From: JAEMQF01 sp963850525 | GTDB lineage: Bacteria; Pseudomonadota; Gammaproteobacteria; Burkholderiales; Burkholderiaceae_C | Assembly (NCBI GenBank): GCA_963850525.1 | Contig: CAWKLQ010000001.1 | Location: 248,001-312,000 of the forward strand | DNA length: 64,000 nt | Direction of reading: 5' to 3' | Shown here: positions 49,299 to 57,805 of the stretch, piece after piece | Position numbering within the stretch: position 1 is the first letter of the stretch | How the letters are laid out: the number at the start of each line of letters is the position of its first letter | The notes under the pieces: model-generated | The model's database searches: none | What the model saw: only the letters and a program-made list of their open reading frames with translations | What the model was told of the DNA's origin: nothing | Made by a program: the position numbers and the translations under genes

Positions 49299-50362
49299 CA
49301 GCGTTGGTCGAGCGTGATCACGACTCTCGCGCTCGTCGGGTGCGACTGGCAGCACAGCACAAAGCCCTGCGCCACTTCGGCGGGACTCAGCGCGAAGTTG
49401 CGGTCCATGCGCACCTCGCCTTCGAGCAGCTTGCCTTTGCACGTCGAGCACACGCCGGCCTTGCACGCGTAGGGCACCTCCAGGCCGCAGCGTCGCGCGG
49501 CGTCGAGGATGGAGGGGTCGCTCAAGCGAAACTCGACCTGCCGCGCCAGGCCGTCGATCACGAGTGTGACTTGCGCGTGGTCGGCGTCGCGCTCTTCGAC
49601 GCGGTGTTCGCTGGCGCTCGCCGGGTCGCCGAAGCGCTCGACGTGAACTTGGCTGTCGGCGACACCCGCAGTGGCCAGCGCTGCGGCGACGGCGTCAATC
49701 ATTCCGGAGGGGCCGCACACGAAAGCGTGGTCGATATTGGCCGCGGGAACGAGGGTGCGCAGGAATCCGGCGATGCGCAGTTCGTCGAGCCTGCCGTTGA
49801 ACAACGGCGCGTCCTGTTCCTCGCGCGAAAACACGTAGTGCGCGGCGAAGCGCGCGAGGTGGCGGTTCTTCAGCTCAGTCAGCGCGTCGCGAAACATCGT
49901 CGTCGCGATGCGCCGGTTGCCGTAGATCAGCGTGCAGCGTGACAGAGGTTCAACGGCCAGCGTCGTCTTGATGAGCGAAAGCATCGGCGTGATGCCGCTT
50001 CCCGCGGCGACGAACAGGAAGTGGCGCCGCATCCGCGGATCCAGCGCGACGTTGAAGCGCCCGAGCGGCGGCAGCACGTCGAGTTGCGCGCCGACGTGCA
50101 GGTGTTCAGTCGCCCAGATGGAAAACGCGCCTCCGGGCAGGAGGCGGATGCCGACCTTCAGTTCGAGCTCGTCGGGCGCGCTGCACAGGGAATACGAGCG
50201 CCGCAAGTCCTGCCCGTTGACGAAGGTTCGCAGCGTCAGGTACTGGCCGGCAGCAAATGCAAACGTGTCGCGCAAGGCCTCGGGCACATGCAAGCCGACG
50301 ATCAACGCGTCGGCGTCGCGCTCGACGCTGCTCACGCACAGGGAATGGAAGGCCAGGCTCAT
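49298..50362 (-). CDS. paaE: Phenylacetyl-CoA epoxidase reductase subunit PaaE
   Basis: This 354-residue protein passes electrons from NADPH to the PaaABC oxygenase. The FAD-binding domain has LRRSYSLCSAP. The NAD(P) domain has FVAAGSGITPMLSLIKTTL and AFVCGPSGMIDAV. A C-terminal plant-type 2Fe-2S domain has CKAGVCSTCKGKLLEG and a final CQSHP cysteine. The ATG at 50362 (MSLAFHSLCV) follows paaD by 17 bp. Length agrees with the family (about 355). Confidence 0.96.
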   Translation of the reverse strand: MSLAFHSLCVSSVERDADALIVGLHVPEALRDTFAFAAGQYLTLRTFVNGQDLRRSYSLCSAPDELELKVGIRLLPGGAFSIWATEHLHVGAQLDVLPPLGRFNVALDPRMRRHFLFVAAGSGITPMLSLIKTTLAVEPLSRCTLIYGNRRIATTMFRDALTELKNRHLARFAAHYVFSREEQDAPLFNGRLDELRIAGFLRTLVPAANIDHAFVCGPSGMIDAVAAALATAGVADSQVHVERFGDPASASEHRVEERDADHAQVTLVIDGLARQVEFRLSDPSILDAARRCGLEVPYACKAGVCSTCKGKLLEGEVRMDRNFALSPAEVAQGFVLCCQSHPTSARVVITLDQR

Positions 50363-50379
50363 CGCGTCTCGAACCCGGC

Positions 50380-50907
50380 CTAGATCGGCTTGAAATAGTC
50401 GAACGGCTCGCGGCACGCGAGGCAGCGGTACAGCGCCTTGCACGCTGTCGAGCCGAACTCGGAAATCCGCTCGGTGTGGGTGCTGTCGCAGCGCGGGCAG
50501 TGCAAGTCGCGCGGCCGAAATCGCAGCGGCCGGGTAGCGTCACTCGCACAGTGCGGCGGTGCGATGCCGTAGCGGCGCAGCTTCTCTGCGGCCTCGGAAC
50601 TGATCCAGTCGGTCGTCCACGCCGGCGCGTACACCATCTCGATGTGCACCGCGCTCGCACCGGCGTTGAGGAGTGCGATGCGCACCGCGTCCTGAATCAT
50701 TTCCGTGGCCGGGCAGCCTGAGTAAGTGGGCGTGAGGGTCACCGCGACTTCTCCACCATCGACGCGAAGCGATCGCACGATGCCCAGTTCAATCACCGAG
50801 AGCACCGGCACTTCGGGGTCGAGCACGTGCGACAGAGCCATCCAGGCGCTCGCCTCGTCGATCGCCGCAAGCGCAAGCGTCGCTGGCGTGTCGAACACGG
50901 CACTCAC
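50380..50907 (-). CDS. paaD: Phenylacetyl-CoA epoxidase assembly subunit PaaD
   Basis: This 175-residue MIP18/PaaD-family protein is thought to help mature the epoxidase iron centre. It contains VLDPEVPVLSVIELGIVRSL and PTYSGCPATEMIQ. A C-terminal zinc/iron site has four cysteines (CPRCDSTHTERISEFGSTAC and CLACREP). The GTG at 50907 overlaps the paaC stop by 4 bp (GTGA); a GTG one codon upstream and one three codons downstream are alternatives. Confidence 0.94.
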   Translation of the reverse strand: MSAVFDTPATLALAAIDEASAWMALSHVLDPEVPVLSVIELGIVRSLRVDGGEVAVTLTPTYSGCPATEMIQDAVRIALLNAGASAVHIEMVYAPAWTTDWISSEAAEKLRRYGIAPPHCASDATRPLRFRPRDLHCPRCDSTHTERISEFGSTACKALYRCLACREPFDYFKPI

Positions 50908-51764
50908 CACACGCCTGCCGGAAACTCGCGTGCGAGAGACTGCATCTCGGCGAGCAAAAAGCCCATGTGTTCGCTGTGCCGGCCGACCTTGCCCGTCGAG
51001 CGAAACGCCGAAGGCGCAGGCACGCTCAAACCGGCTTCGCCGAGCACGGGATGCACCGCGCTCAGCCAGGCTTCCTGCAGCGTGCTCCACGCCGGGCCCA
51101 GGCCAGAGGCAGCAGCGTGCGCGTCGACGGCGTCGTCGACAAACCACTCTGCCGTGTAAGGCCACAGGTCGACAAGCGCCGTGGCGATGCGCTCGTGCGA
51201 CTGCGCCGTGCCGTCGCCCAGGCGCCGCACCCAGTCGGCGCAGTGGCGCTGGTGGTAGCGCGTTTCCTTGGCACACTTGGCGGCGATGCCACTGAGTTGC
51301 GACTTGCTCGATGTTGCGAGCGCGGGCCACAACACGCCGAGAAACGCCGACCAGAGAAATCCGCGCAACAACGTTCGCGCAAAGTCCCCGTTAGGCAGTT
51401 CGAGCATCGTCACGTTGAAAAACTCGCGTTCAATGCGCGAGTAGGCGAGCGCGTCTTCGTCGCGGCCGCGCCCTTCCATCGCGCCGGCCAAGGTGAGCAG
51501 GGCGCGCGCCTGGCCGATGTGGTCCAGCGCGATATTGGCAAGCGCAATGTCTTCCTCGAGCACCGGTGCGTGGCCGCACCACTCGCTCAGGCGCTGGCCG
51601 TGGATCAGGCTCGAGTCGGCGATGCGCAGGACGTACTGCACCGCGACCGATTGCAGTTCCGCATCCGCATCAAGTGGCCGCTGCGGAGCCGGCTTCGCCG
51701 GTCCGCCAGCGGCGCCCCCTTGAGGGGGAGCGCCGAAGGCGCTTCGGGGGTGGTTCACTTTCAC
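50904..51764 (-). CDS. paaC: Phenylacetyl-CoA epoxidase structural subunit PaaC with repeat-derived N-terminus
   Basis: This 286-residue ferritin-like non-catalytic partner of PaaA is recognised by YVLRIADSSLIHGQRLSEW, LANIALDHIGQARALLTLAG and a CADWVRRLGDGT helix. The usual length is about 250. The extra N-terminus, containing PRSAFGAPPQGGAAGGPAKP, is encoded by the intergenic-type repeat at 51674-51755. The GTG at 51764 overlaps the paaB stop (GTGA). There is no later Met before the conserved domain, so the extension is probably translated. Confidence 0.94.
   Translation of the reverse strand: MKVNHPRSAFGAPPQGGAAGGPAKPAPQRPLDADAELQSVAVQYVLRIADSSLIHGQRLSEWCGHAPVLEEDIALANIALDHIGQARALLTLAGAMEGRGRDEDALAYSRIEREFFNVTMLELPNGDFARTLLRGFLWSAFLGVLWPALATSSKSQLSGIAAKCAKETRYHQRHCADWVRRLGDGTAQSHERIATALVDLWPYTAEWFVDDAVDAHAAASGLGPAWSTLQEAWLSAVHPVLGEAGLSVPAPSAFRSTGKVGRHSEHMGFLLAEMQSLAREFPAGVW
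51674..51755. repeat. Intergenic-type GC hairpin repeat at the start of paaC
   Basis: The segment contains CCGGCTTCGCCGG, CCCCCTTGAGGGGG and GCGCCGAAGGCGC hairpins in a row. Elements of this kind are common between genes in Comamonadaceae-like genomes. Here it is translated as an N-terminal extension of PaaC. Confidence 0.7.
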
Positions 51765-52060
51765 ATGTGGTCCAAGTCGGCCGGCAGTTTGTAGAACGTG
51801 GGGTGCCGGTACACCTTGTCGGCCGCGGGTTCGAAGTCCATGTCGCGCGTGTCGGGGTCGCTCGCGACGATCTGGTCCGAGCGCACCACCCAGATGCTTG
51901 TGCCTTCCTGGCGTCGCGTGTAGACGTCGCGCGCCATTTGCAGCGCGAGCGTTGCATCGCTCGCGTGCAAGCTGCCGCAATGTTTGTGGTCCAGGCCGCT
52001 CTTGCTGCGAACGAACACTTCCCAGAGGGGAAATTCGCCGCTAGGTGATTTCTTGTCCAT
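51761..52060 (-). CDS. paaB: Phenylacetyl-CoA epoxidase subunit PaaB
   Basis: This 99-residue small subunit of the ring epoxidase is recognised by PLWEVFVRSKSGLDHKHCGS, ALQMARDVYTRRQEG and SIWVVRSDQIVASDP. The length fits the family (about 95). It starts 4 bp after the paaA stop and overlaps paaC by 4 bp, so stoichiometric translation with its partners is expected. Confidence 0.97.
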   Translation of the reverse strand: MDKKSPSGEFPLWEVFVRSKSGLDHKHCGSLHASDATLALQMARDVYTRRQEGTSIWVVRSDQIVASDPDTRDMDFEPAADKVYRHPTFYKLPADLDHM

Positions 52061-52064
52061 GCCT

Positions 52065-53075
52065 CTACGCCGCCTCGGTTTGGGTAGCGTGCTTCGCCGC
52101 GTAGGCGAGCGCCGCCTCGCGCACCCAGGCGCCGTCGTCCCAGGCTTTCACGCGCGCCGCGAGCCGCTCCCTGTTGCACGGGCCGTTGCCGTTCACGACG
52201 TTCCAGAATTCCGACCAGTCGATCGCGCCGTGATCGTGCGCGCCGCGCTGTGCGTTCCACTGCAAGGCCGGATCCGGCAGCGTGACGCCGAGAATCTTCG
52301 CCTGATCGACACACGCGTCGATGAACTTCTGGCGCAGCTCGTCGTTCGAATTGCGCTTGATTCCCCAGCGCATCGACTGCTCGCTGTGGGTCGACTCCGC
52401 GTCGGGCGGGCCGAACATCATGATCGACGGCCACCACCAGCGGTTCACTGCGTCTTGCACCATCTCGCGCTGCGCCTTTGTTCCTTGCGTCATCATCGTC
52501 AGCAGGGCTTCGAAGCCCTGGCGCTGATGGAACGACTCTTCCTTGCAGACGCGCACCATCGCGCGCGCATAGGGCCCGTAGGAGCAGCGGCACAGCGGCA
52601 CCTGGTTCATGATCGCCGCGCCGTCGACGAGCCAGCCTATCGTTCCCACGTCGGCCCAGGTAAGGGTGGGGTAGTTGAAGATCGAGCTGTACTTGGCGCG
52701 TCCGGTGTGCAAGGCCTCGATCAACGCATCACGAGAAACGCCCAAGGTCTCAGCCGCGGCGTAGAGGTACAGGCCGTGGCCGCCTTCGTCTTGCACCTTG
52801 GCGAGCAGAATCGCCTTGCGCTTGAGCGAGGGCGCGCGCGTGATCCAGTTGCCCTCGGGCAGCATGCCAACGATTTCGGAGTGCGCGTGCTGGCTGATCT
52901 GACGCACGAGGGTCTTGCGGTAATGCTCGGGCATCCAGTCCTTCGCTTCGATGAATTCGCCGGCGTCGATGCGCGCTTCGAAGGCGGCTTCGCGGCGCTG
53001 GTCTTCGGGTGACTTGACAGGTGCCGGCTTGCCCTTGGCTTCGCGCGCCATCGTGTCCATCGCTTGGGTGTACAT
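52065..53075 (-). CDS. paaA: Phenylacetyl-CoA epoxidase catalytic subunit PaaA
   Basis: This 336-residue diiron oxygenase subunit forms the 1,2-epoxide of phenylacetyl-CoA. The ferritin-like core shows both iron motifs: VQDEGGHGLYLYAAAE and CKEESFHQRQGFEAL (ExxH pairs). CRCSYGPYARAMV and WWWPSIMMFGPPD are typical PaaA segments. ATG 53075 (MYTQAMDTMAREAKG) has AAGGAAA just upstream. A palindromic repeat (53092-53156) separates it from paaK. Confidence 0.97.
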   Translation of the reverse strand: MYTQAMDTMAREAKGKPAPVKSPEDQRREAAFEARIDAGEFIEAKDWMPEHYRKTLVRQISQHAHSEIVGMLPEGNWITRAPSLKRKAILLAKVQDEGGHGLYLYAAAETLGVSRDALIEALHTGRAKYSSIFNYPTLTWADVGTIGWLVDGAAIMNQVPLCRCSYGPYARAMVRVCKEESFHQRQGFEALLTMMTQGTKAQREMVQDAVNRWWWPSIMMFGPPDAESTHSEQSMRWGIKRNSNDELRQKFIDACVDQAKILGVTLPDPALQWNAQRGAHDHGAIDWSEFWNVVNGNGPCNRERLAARVKAWDDGAWVREAALAYAAKHATQTEAA

Positions 53076-53091
53076 ATCAATTTCCTTCGTT

Positions 53092-53156
53092 GTCATCCCG
53101 GCGAAAGTCGGGATCCAGCGCGTCAACGAGTGGATCCCGGCTTTCGCCGGGATGAC
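53092..53156. repeat. 65-bp palindromic repeat between paaK and paaA
   Basis: It starts GTCATCCCGG and ends CCGGGATGAC, the same family as the copies in the kinase genes. Here it is intergenic, in the 101-bp gap within the paa operon. As RNA it would fold into strong hairpins 17 bp upstream of the paaA start. Confidence 0.88.
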
Positions 53157-53176
53157 GGCTGGGGTGAGGCATCGCT

Positions 53177-54484
<1,308 letters not shown>

Positions 54485-54532
54485 GTGGGCCTCCGAAGGT
54501 GGGAATTGCGCTCGGATGCAGCGACGCTCACG

Positions 54533-54979
54533 TCACGTCTCGACGACGGGGCCCGTGAGCCGGTGCGAGCGGCCACGAAAGGCGGCGACGAGACGCTTGT
54601 CCTGGTTGTGCACGGCCACGTCGTAGAGGCCCGTGCGCTTACCTTGTGACACCACGACGGCGCTGGCGACGAGCGAGTCGCCGAGTTGCGCTGCGGCGAG
54701 CAACTGCACGTCAAAGCCCGCCGCCACGGCGCTCACGTTCCACGAATTGCACGCGTAGGCGAAGGCGGTGTCGGCGAGCGTCGCGATCAACCCGCCGTGG
54801 CAGATGCCGAAACCGTTGGCCATGTCGGCGCGCACCGTCATCGTCACGGACGCGGTTCCGGGGCCGACGGCGATGACCTCCATGCCCATGCTGCGCGCCG
54901 CCACGTCCTTGGCGAACATCGCGTCGCGCACGCGTTCGGCAAGCGCCTGCGCCACCGCGGCCTGATTCGACGGCGTCAT
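54533..54979 (-). CDS. paaI: Hydroxyphenylacetyl-CoA thioesterase PaaI
   Basis: This 148-residue hotdog-fold thioesterase releases CoA from dead-end phenylacetyl-CoA derivatives. The family motif is GFGICHGGLIATLADTAFAY, with the HGG and the catalytic aspartate region, and FDVQLLAAAQLGDSLVA follows. The ATG shares one base with the paaG stop, so the genes are coupled. Confidence 0.94.
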   Translation of the reverse strand: MTPSNQAAVAQALAERVRDAMFAKDVAARSMGMEVIAVGPGTASVTMTVRADMANGFGICHGGLIATLADTAFAYACNSWNVSAVAAGFDVQLLAAAQLGDSLVASAVVVSQGKRTGLYDVAVHNQDKRLVAAFRGRSHRLTGPVVET

Positions 54980-55788
54980 CAGCGGTCCTTGAATTGTGCT
55001 GTGCGCTTGGCAAAAAACGCGCTCACGCCTTCGAGGTAGTCGGCGCTGTTGCCCATGCGGCGTTGCACGTCGGCCTCGAGGCTGAGCGCTGCGGACAAGG
55101 TCAGGTGGTCGGACTGCGCGAATGCGCGGCGCGTTTCGACGAGCGCACGCACCGGCATCACGGCAAGGCGCTGCGCCAGTGCCAGCGCATCGGCGGCGAG
55201 CGCGGCGTCGTCCACGCAGCGATAGATCAGGCCGATGCGTTGTGCTTCCTCGGCGGACAGTTTGTCGCCGAGCAGCGCCAGCGCCATCGCGTTCGCGCGG
55301 CCGACAAGGCGCGGCAACAGCCAGGTGCCGCCGGCGTCAGGAATCAGGCCGATCTTGGAAAACGCCTGGATGAACGACGCCGACCGCGCCGCAATCACCA
55401 TGTCGCAGTTCAACGCCACGTTCGCCCCGGCACCGGCCGCAACGCCGTTCACTGCGGCAATCACGGGCACGGGGAATTCGTGCAGCGTCAGCACGAGCGG
55501 TTTGTAGCGCGCTTCGATCAAGGCGCCGATGTCTTTGGGCGTCGCGCCGGGAGTGAGATCGGGGGCGATGGCCGGGTCGCTCAGGTCCTGGCCGGCGCAG
55601 AAGCCCCGGCCGGCGCCGGTGAGAACGACGCAACGCACCGACCGGTCGTTCGCCGCGTCGTTGAGGGCGGTGAGCAGGGCGTCGTGCAGGTTGCCGGTGA
55701 AACTGTTCAGCGCTTGTGGCCGGTTCAGCGTCAGCGTCAGGACCGGGCCTTCGCGGCGCGTCAGCAACAGGGTGGGGTCTTCGGCCAT
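54979..55788 (-). CDS. paaG: Ring-1,2-epoxyphenylacetyl-CoA isomerase PaaG
   Basis: This 269-residue crotonase-fold enzyme isomerises the epoxide to oxepin-CoA. It has GRGFCAGQDLSDPAIAPD, VNGVAAGAGANVALNCDMV (oxyanion glycine) and FSKIGLIPDAGGTWLLPRLV, with the catalytic Asp of IPDAGG. The PaaG-specific QDLSD segment and operon position distinguish it from PaaF. It is the first gene of the operon; the operator at 55835-55862 lies 46 bp upstream. Confidence 0.93.
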   Translation of the reverse strand: MAEDPTLLLTRREGPVLTLTLNRPQALNSFTGNLHDALLTALNDAANDRSVRCVVLTGAGRGFCAGQDLSDPAIAPDLTPGATPKDIGALIEARYKPLVLTLHEFPVPVIAAVNGVAAGAGANVALNCDMVIAARSASFIQAFSKIGLIPDAGGTWLLPRLVGRANAMALALLGDKLSAEEAQRIGLIYRCVDDAALAADALALAQRLAVMPVRALVETRRAFAQSDHLTLSAALSLEADVQRRMGNSADYLEGVSAFFAKRTAQFKDR

Positions 55789-55834
55789 GAGGGGCAGTTT
55801 GTCTCCGTGAAGGGGCGGCGATGCACAGACAGTT

Positions 55835-55862
55835 CATTCATTGACCGATCGGTCAATGAATG
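55835..55862. promoter_or_regulatory. Perfect 28-bp palindromic operator of the paa operon
   Basis: The palindrome is perfect over 28 bp and centred on TTGACCGATCGGTCAA, the classical form of a TetR-family (PaaR-like) binding site. It lies 46 bp upstream of paaG. The 288 bp from here to 56150 contain no gene; promoters for paaG (minus) and the diiron/RpfF pair (plus) must lie in it, but no clear boxes were seen. Confidence 0.85.
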
Positions 55863-56150
55863 CAAATGTAGTGGGACTTCGCGCGAAGGACAAGCGAGAG
55901 GGCCTAGGCATTAACCCAGTGTCAGGCGTGGCCTTCACCGTGACAGCGTGTCCGTGGCCCGATGGGCCTGCCGACTCTTCGCGGTCAAACGACAGAATCT
56001 GAAATCAAATGTATCGATCGCCGTGCCGCGAGCGATATCTATGCAGAATGGCAAAGCGTGAATTGCGCCACACCTTGCGCCACAAATCGGTCAATCTCGG
56101 GTTGACGGCGGCGCCTGATCCAGCTTCGAAAGTTCTCCTGTCTTGAACCC

Positions 56151-56810
56151 ATGCAGACCACGACGTTGCCATTTTTCATCGACCTTGTGACCCGCAGCGA
56201 CGAGGCGCGCCGCGCTTTCGAGACGAACGCCAAGGTGCTCGACATCGTGGGCAACGGCCTGTCGTTGGAGCGTTATCGAAAATTCCTGCTCGAGCTCTAT
56301 CACATCGTGTGGCACTTCAATCCGGTGTGCGCCGCAGCGGCAAGCCGCATTGGCGACTCGCACAAGGCGGTTCGCTATTTCCTCTACGAGCACATGCACG
56401 AAGAGAAGGGCCATGAGCAGTGGGTCATGAATGACCTGGAAGTGGTCGGCGTCACGGCGAAAGAGGCGCTCGCCTACCAGCCGTCCCGGCTCATCCTCGG
56501 ATTCGTCGGCTACAACTACTGGGCGGCTGACCGCAAACACCCGCTGTCCGTCTTGGGCATGTTGTATGCGCTGGAGGTGGTTGCGTCCGTGTACGGCGGT
56601 TCGATGACGGCGGCGATCAAGGAGTCTCTCCTGCTCGAAGCCGACCGGGGGATTTCGTTCGTCAGCTCGCACGCCGAACTCGACGCGCAGCACATGGCCG
56701 AGTTGCGGGTCGTGCTCAACGGCGTGCACGACGACGACGCGAAACACGCGATCGTCGAATCGGTCTGCGTCAATTTCGATCAGTTCGCGCGAGTTCTTGA
56801 GGCCCTATGA
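56151..56810 (+). CDS. Haem-oxygenase-like diiron (HDO) redox enzyme
   Basis: This 219-residue all-helical protein belongs to the iron-containing redox enzyme/haem-oxygenase-like group. Likely diiron ligands are in MHEEKGHEQW (Glu84/Glu85, His88), the helix LYALEVVAS (Glu142), and HAELDAQH (His174, Asp178, His181). The HxxxDxxH triad is characteristic of HDO enzymes such as SznF. TenA thiaminases share the fold but lack this set. It overlaps the RpfF-like gene by 4 bp (ATGA), so its product probably acts on the same substrate or pathway, for example oxidation or desaturation of a fatty acyl chain; this role is inferred. The substrate is unknown. Confidence 0.8.
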   Translation: MQTTTLPFFIDLVTRSDEARRAFETNAKVLDIVGNGLSLERYRKFLLELYHIVWHFNPVCAAAASRIGDSHKAVRYFLYEHMHEEKGHEQWVMNDLEVVGVTAKEALAYQPSRLILGFVGYNYWAADRKHPLSVLGMLYALEVVASVYGGSMTAAIKESLLLEADRGISFVSSHAELDAQHMAELRVVLNGVHDDDAKHAIVESVCVNFDQFARVLEAL

Positions 56811-57751
56811 ACGACGCGTTGCGCCGGGTCATGCCCGCCGAGCTGGACCGGCCGTACCGCTACATGCGGCTCGATTGGAACCCCGAGTTCTCCATGCTCA
56901 CGGCACGCATGGCGGTCAAGCCGATTCAGTGCTACAGCCTGGCTGCGTTGGCTGAATTGCAGCAAATCTATAACGACATCAGTGCCTGCCCGGGCCTCGT
57001 GCGCCACTTCGTGACGACGTCGGACGTGCCTGGCGTATTCAACTTCGGCGGCGACCTGTCGTTGTTCGTGCTGCTGGTCCGGGCGCGCGATCTCGAGTCG
57101 CTTCGACTCTACGCGCGCCGCTGCCTCGATCTCGTCTGGTGGGGGGAGAACGCTGCGAGCATCGGGGTGCATACGACGGCCCTGGTGCAAGGCGACATGC
57201 TCGGCGGCGGCCTCGAATCTGCACTCGCTCACCACACCGTCATCATGGAGCGTGGTGCCCAGGCTGGATTTCCGGAGGTCTTGTTCAACCTGTTTCCAGG
57301 GATGGGCGGTTGGAGTCTGAGCAACCGAAAGGCCGGTTTCGCCGTGGCCAACGAAATGGTGCTGTCCGGCCAGATCTACACCGCCGAGCAATTGCAACGG
57401 CGTGGGCTGGTGGAATACGTCGCGGAGAACGGTGCGGGCGAAGCGCTTCTCGACGAGTACGTTCGCGCGATGGAGCCACGCTTCCGTGGAACGATGGCGG
57501 CGCTGCAAGCCCGGCGCGTGGCAGTGCCGATTTCCTACGAGTCGCTGCAGACCATCATCGACCAATGGGCCGTGACTGCGCTCGGATTGTCGAATCGGGA
57601 CTTGCGGCTCATGGAGCGCCTGGCCAGGGCGCAGGTGCGCAAGGTCGGGGGCGCAAATGACGGTGCCATCGAGGAAATCAAGCGGATGGAGCTTGACACG
57701 GCGTGGGGCGTCGAGCGCACCGGAATCAGCGAGTGGGCAACCCTCAACTGA
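56807..57751 (+). CDS. RpfF-like diffusible signal factor (DSF) synthase, crotonase superfamily
   Basis: This 314-residue protein follows RpfF closely. Matching segments are SDVPGVFNFGGDLSLFVLLV, ALVQGDMLGGGLESALAHHT and GFPEVLFNLFPGMGGWSLSN, with a C-terminal NRDLRLMERLARAQVRK helix. The two catalytic glutamates of RpfF (Glu141 and Glu161 in Xanthomonas) are kept with the same 20-residue spacing as Glu137 and Glu157. RpfF dehydrates 3-hydroxyacyl-ACP and releases cis-2-unsaturated fatty acids that act as quorum signals. It is co-translated with the upstream diiron gene and converges on a hybrid kinase gene. RpfF in a diiron-coupled pair is unusual. The reaction product may differ from classical DSF. 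Confidence 0.85.
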   Translation: MNDALRRVMPAELDRPYRYMRLDWNPEFSMLTARMAVKPIQCYSLAALAELQQIYNDISACPGLVRHFVTTSDVPGVFNFGGDLSLFVLLVRARDLESLRLYARRCLDLVWWGENAASIGVHTTALVQGDMLGGGLESALAHHTVIMERGAQAGFPEVLFNLFPGMGGWSLSNRKAGFAVANEMVLSGQIYTAEQLQRRGLVEYVAENGAGEALLDEYVRAMEPRFRGTMAALQARRVAVPISYESLQTIIDQWAVTALGLSNRDLRLMERLARAQVRKVGGANDGAIEEIKRMELDTAWGVERTGISEWATLN

Positions 57752-57805
57752 AGACCTTGCCTGCCGGGCGCAACTGCCGAACGGTGCTCTGCGAAACCGC
57801 GGAGT

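Noticed and set aside
56151..56810. TenA thiaminase
   Set aside because: Same fold, but the HxxxDxxH and ExxH metal ligands point to a diiron HDO enzyme and no thiamine genes are nearby.
56807..57751. Additional paa enoyl-CoA hydratase (PaaF-like) because it neighbours the paa operon
   Set aside because: Sequence motifs match RpfF rather than PaaF/PaaG, and it is transcribed away from the paa operon with a different partner.
57752..57805. Bidirectional terminator between the RpfF-like and kinase genes
   Set aside because: Only an imperfect CTCTGCG/CGCGGAG stem is visible; not convincing.
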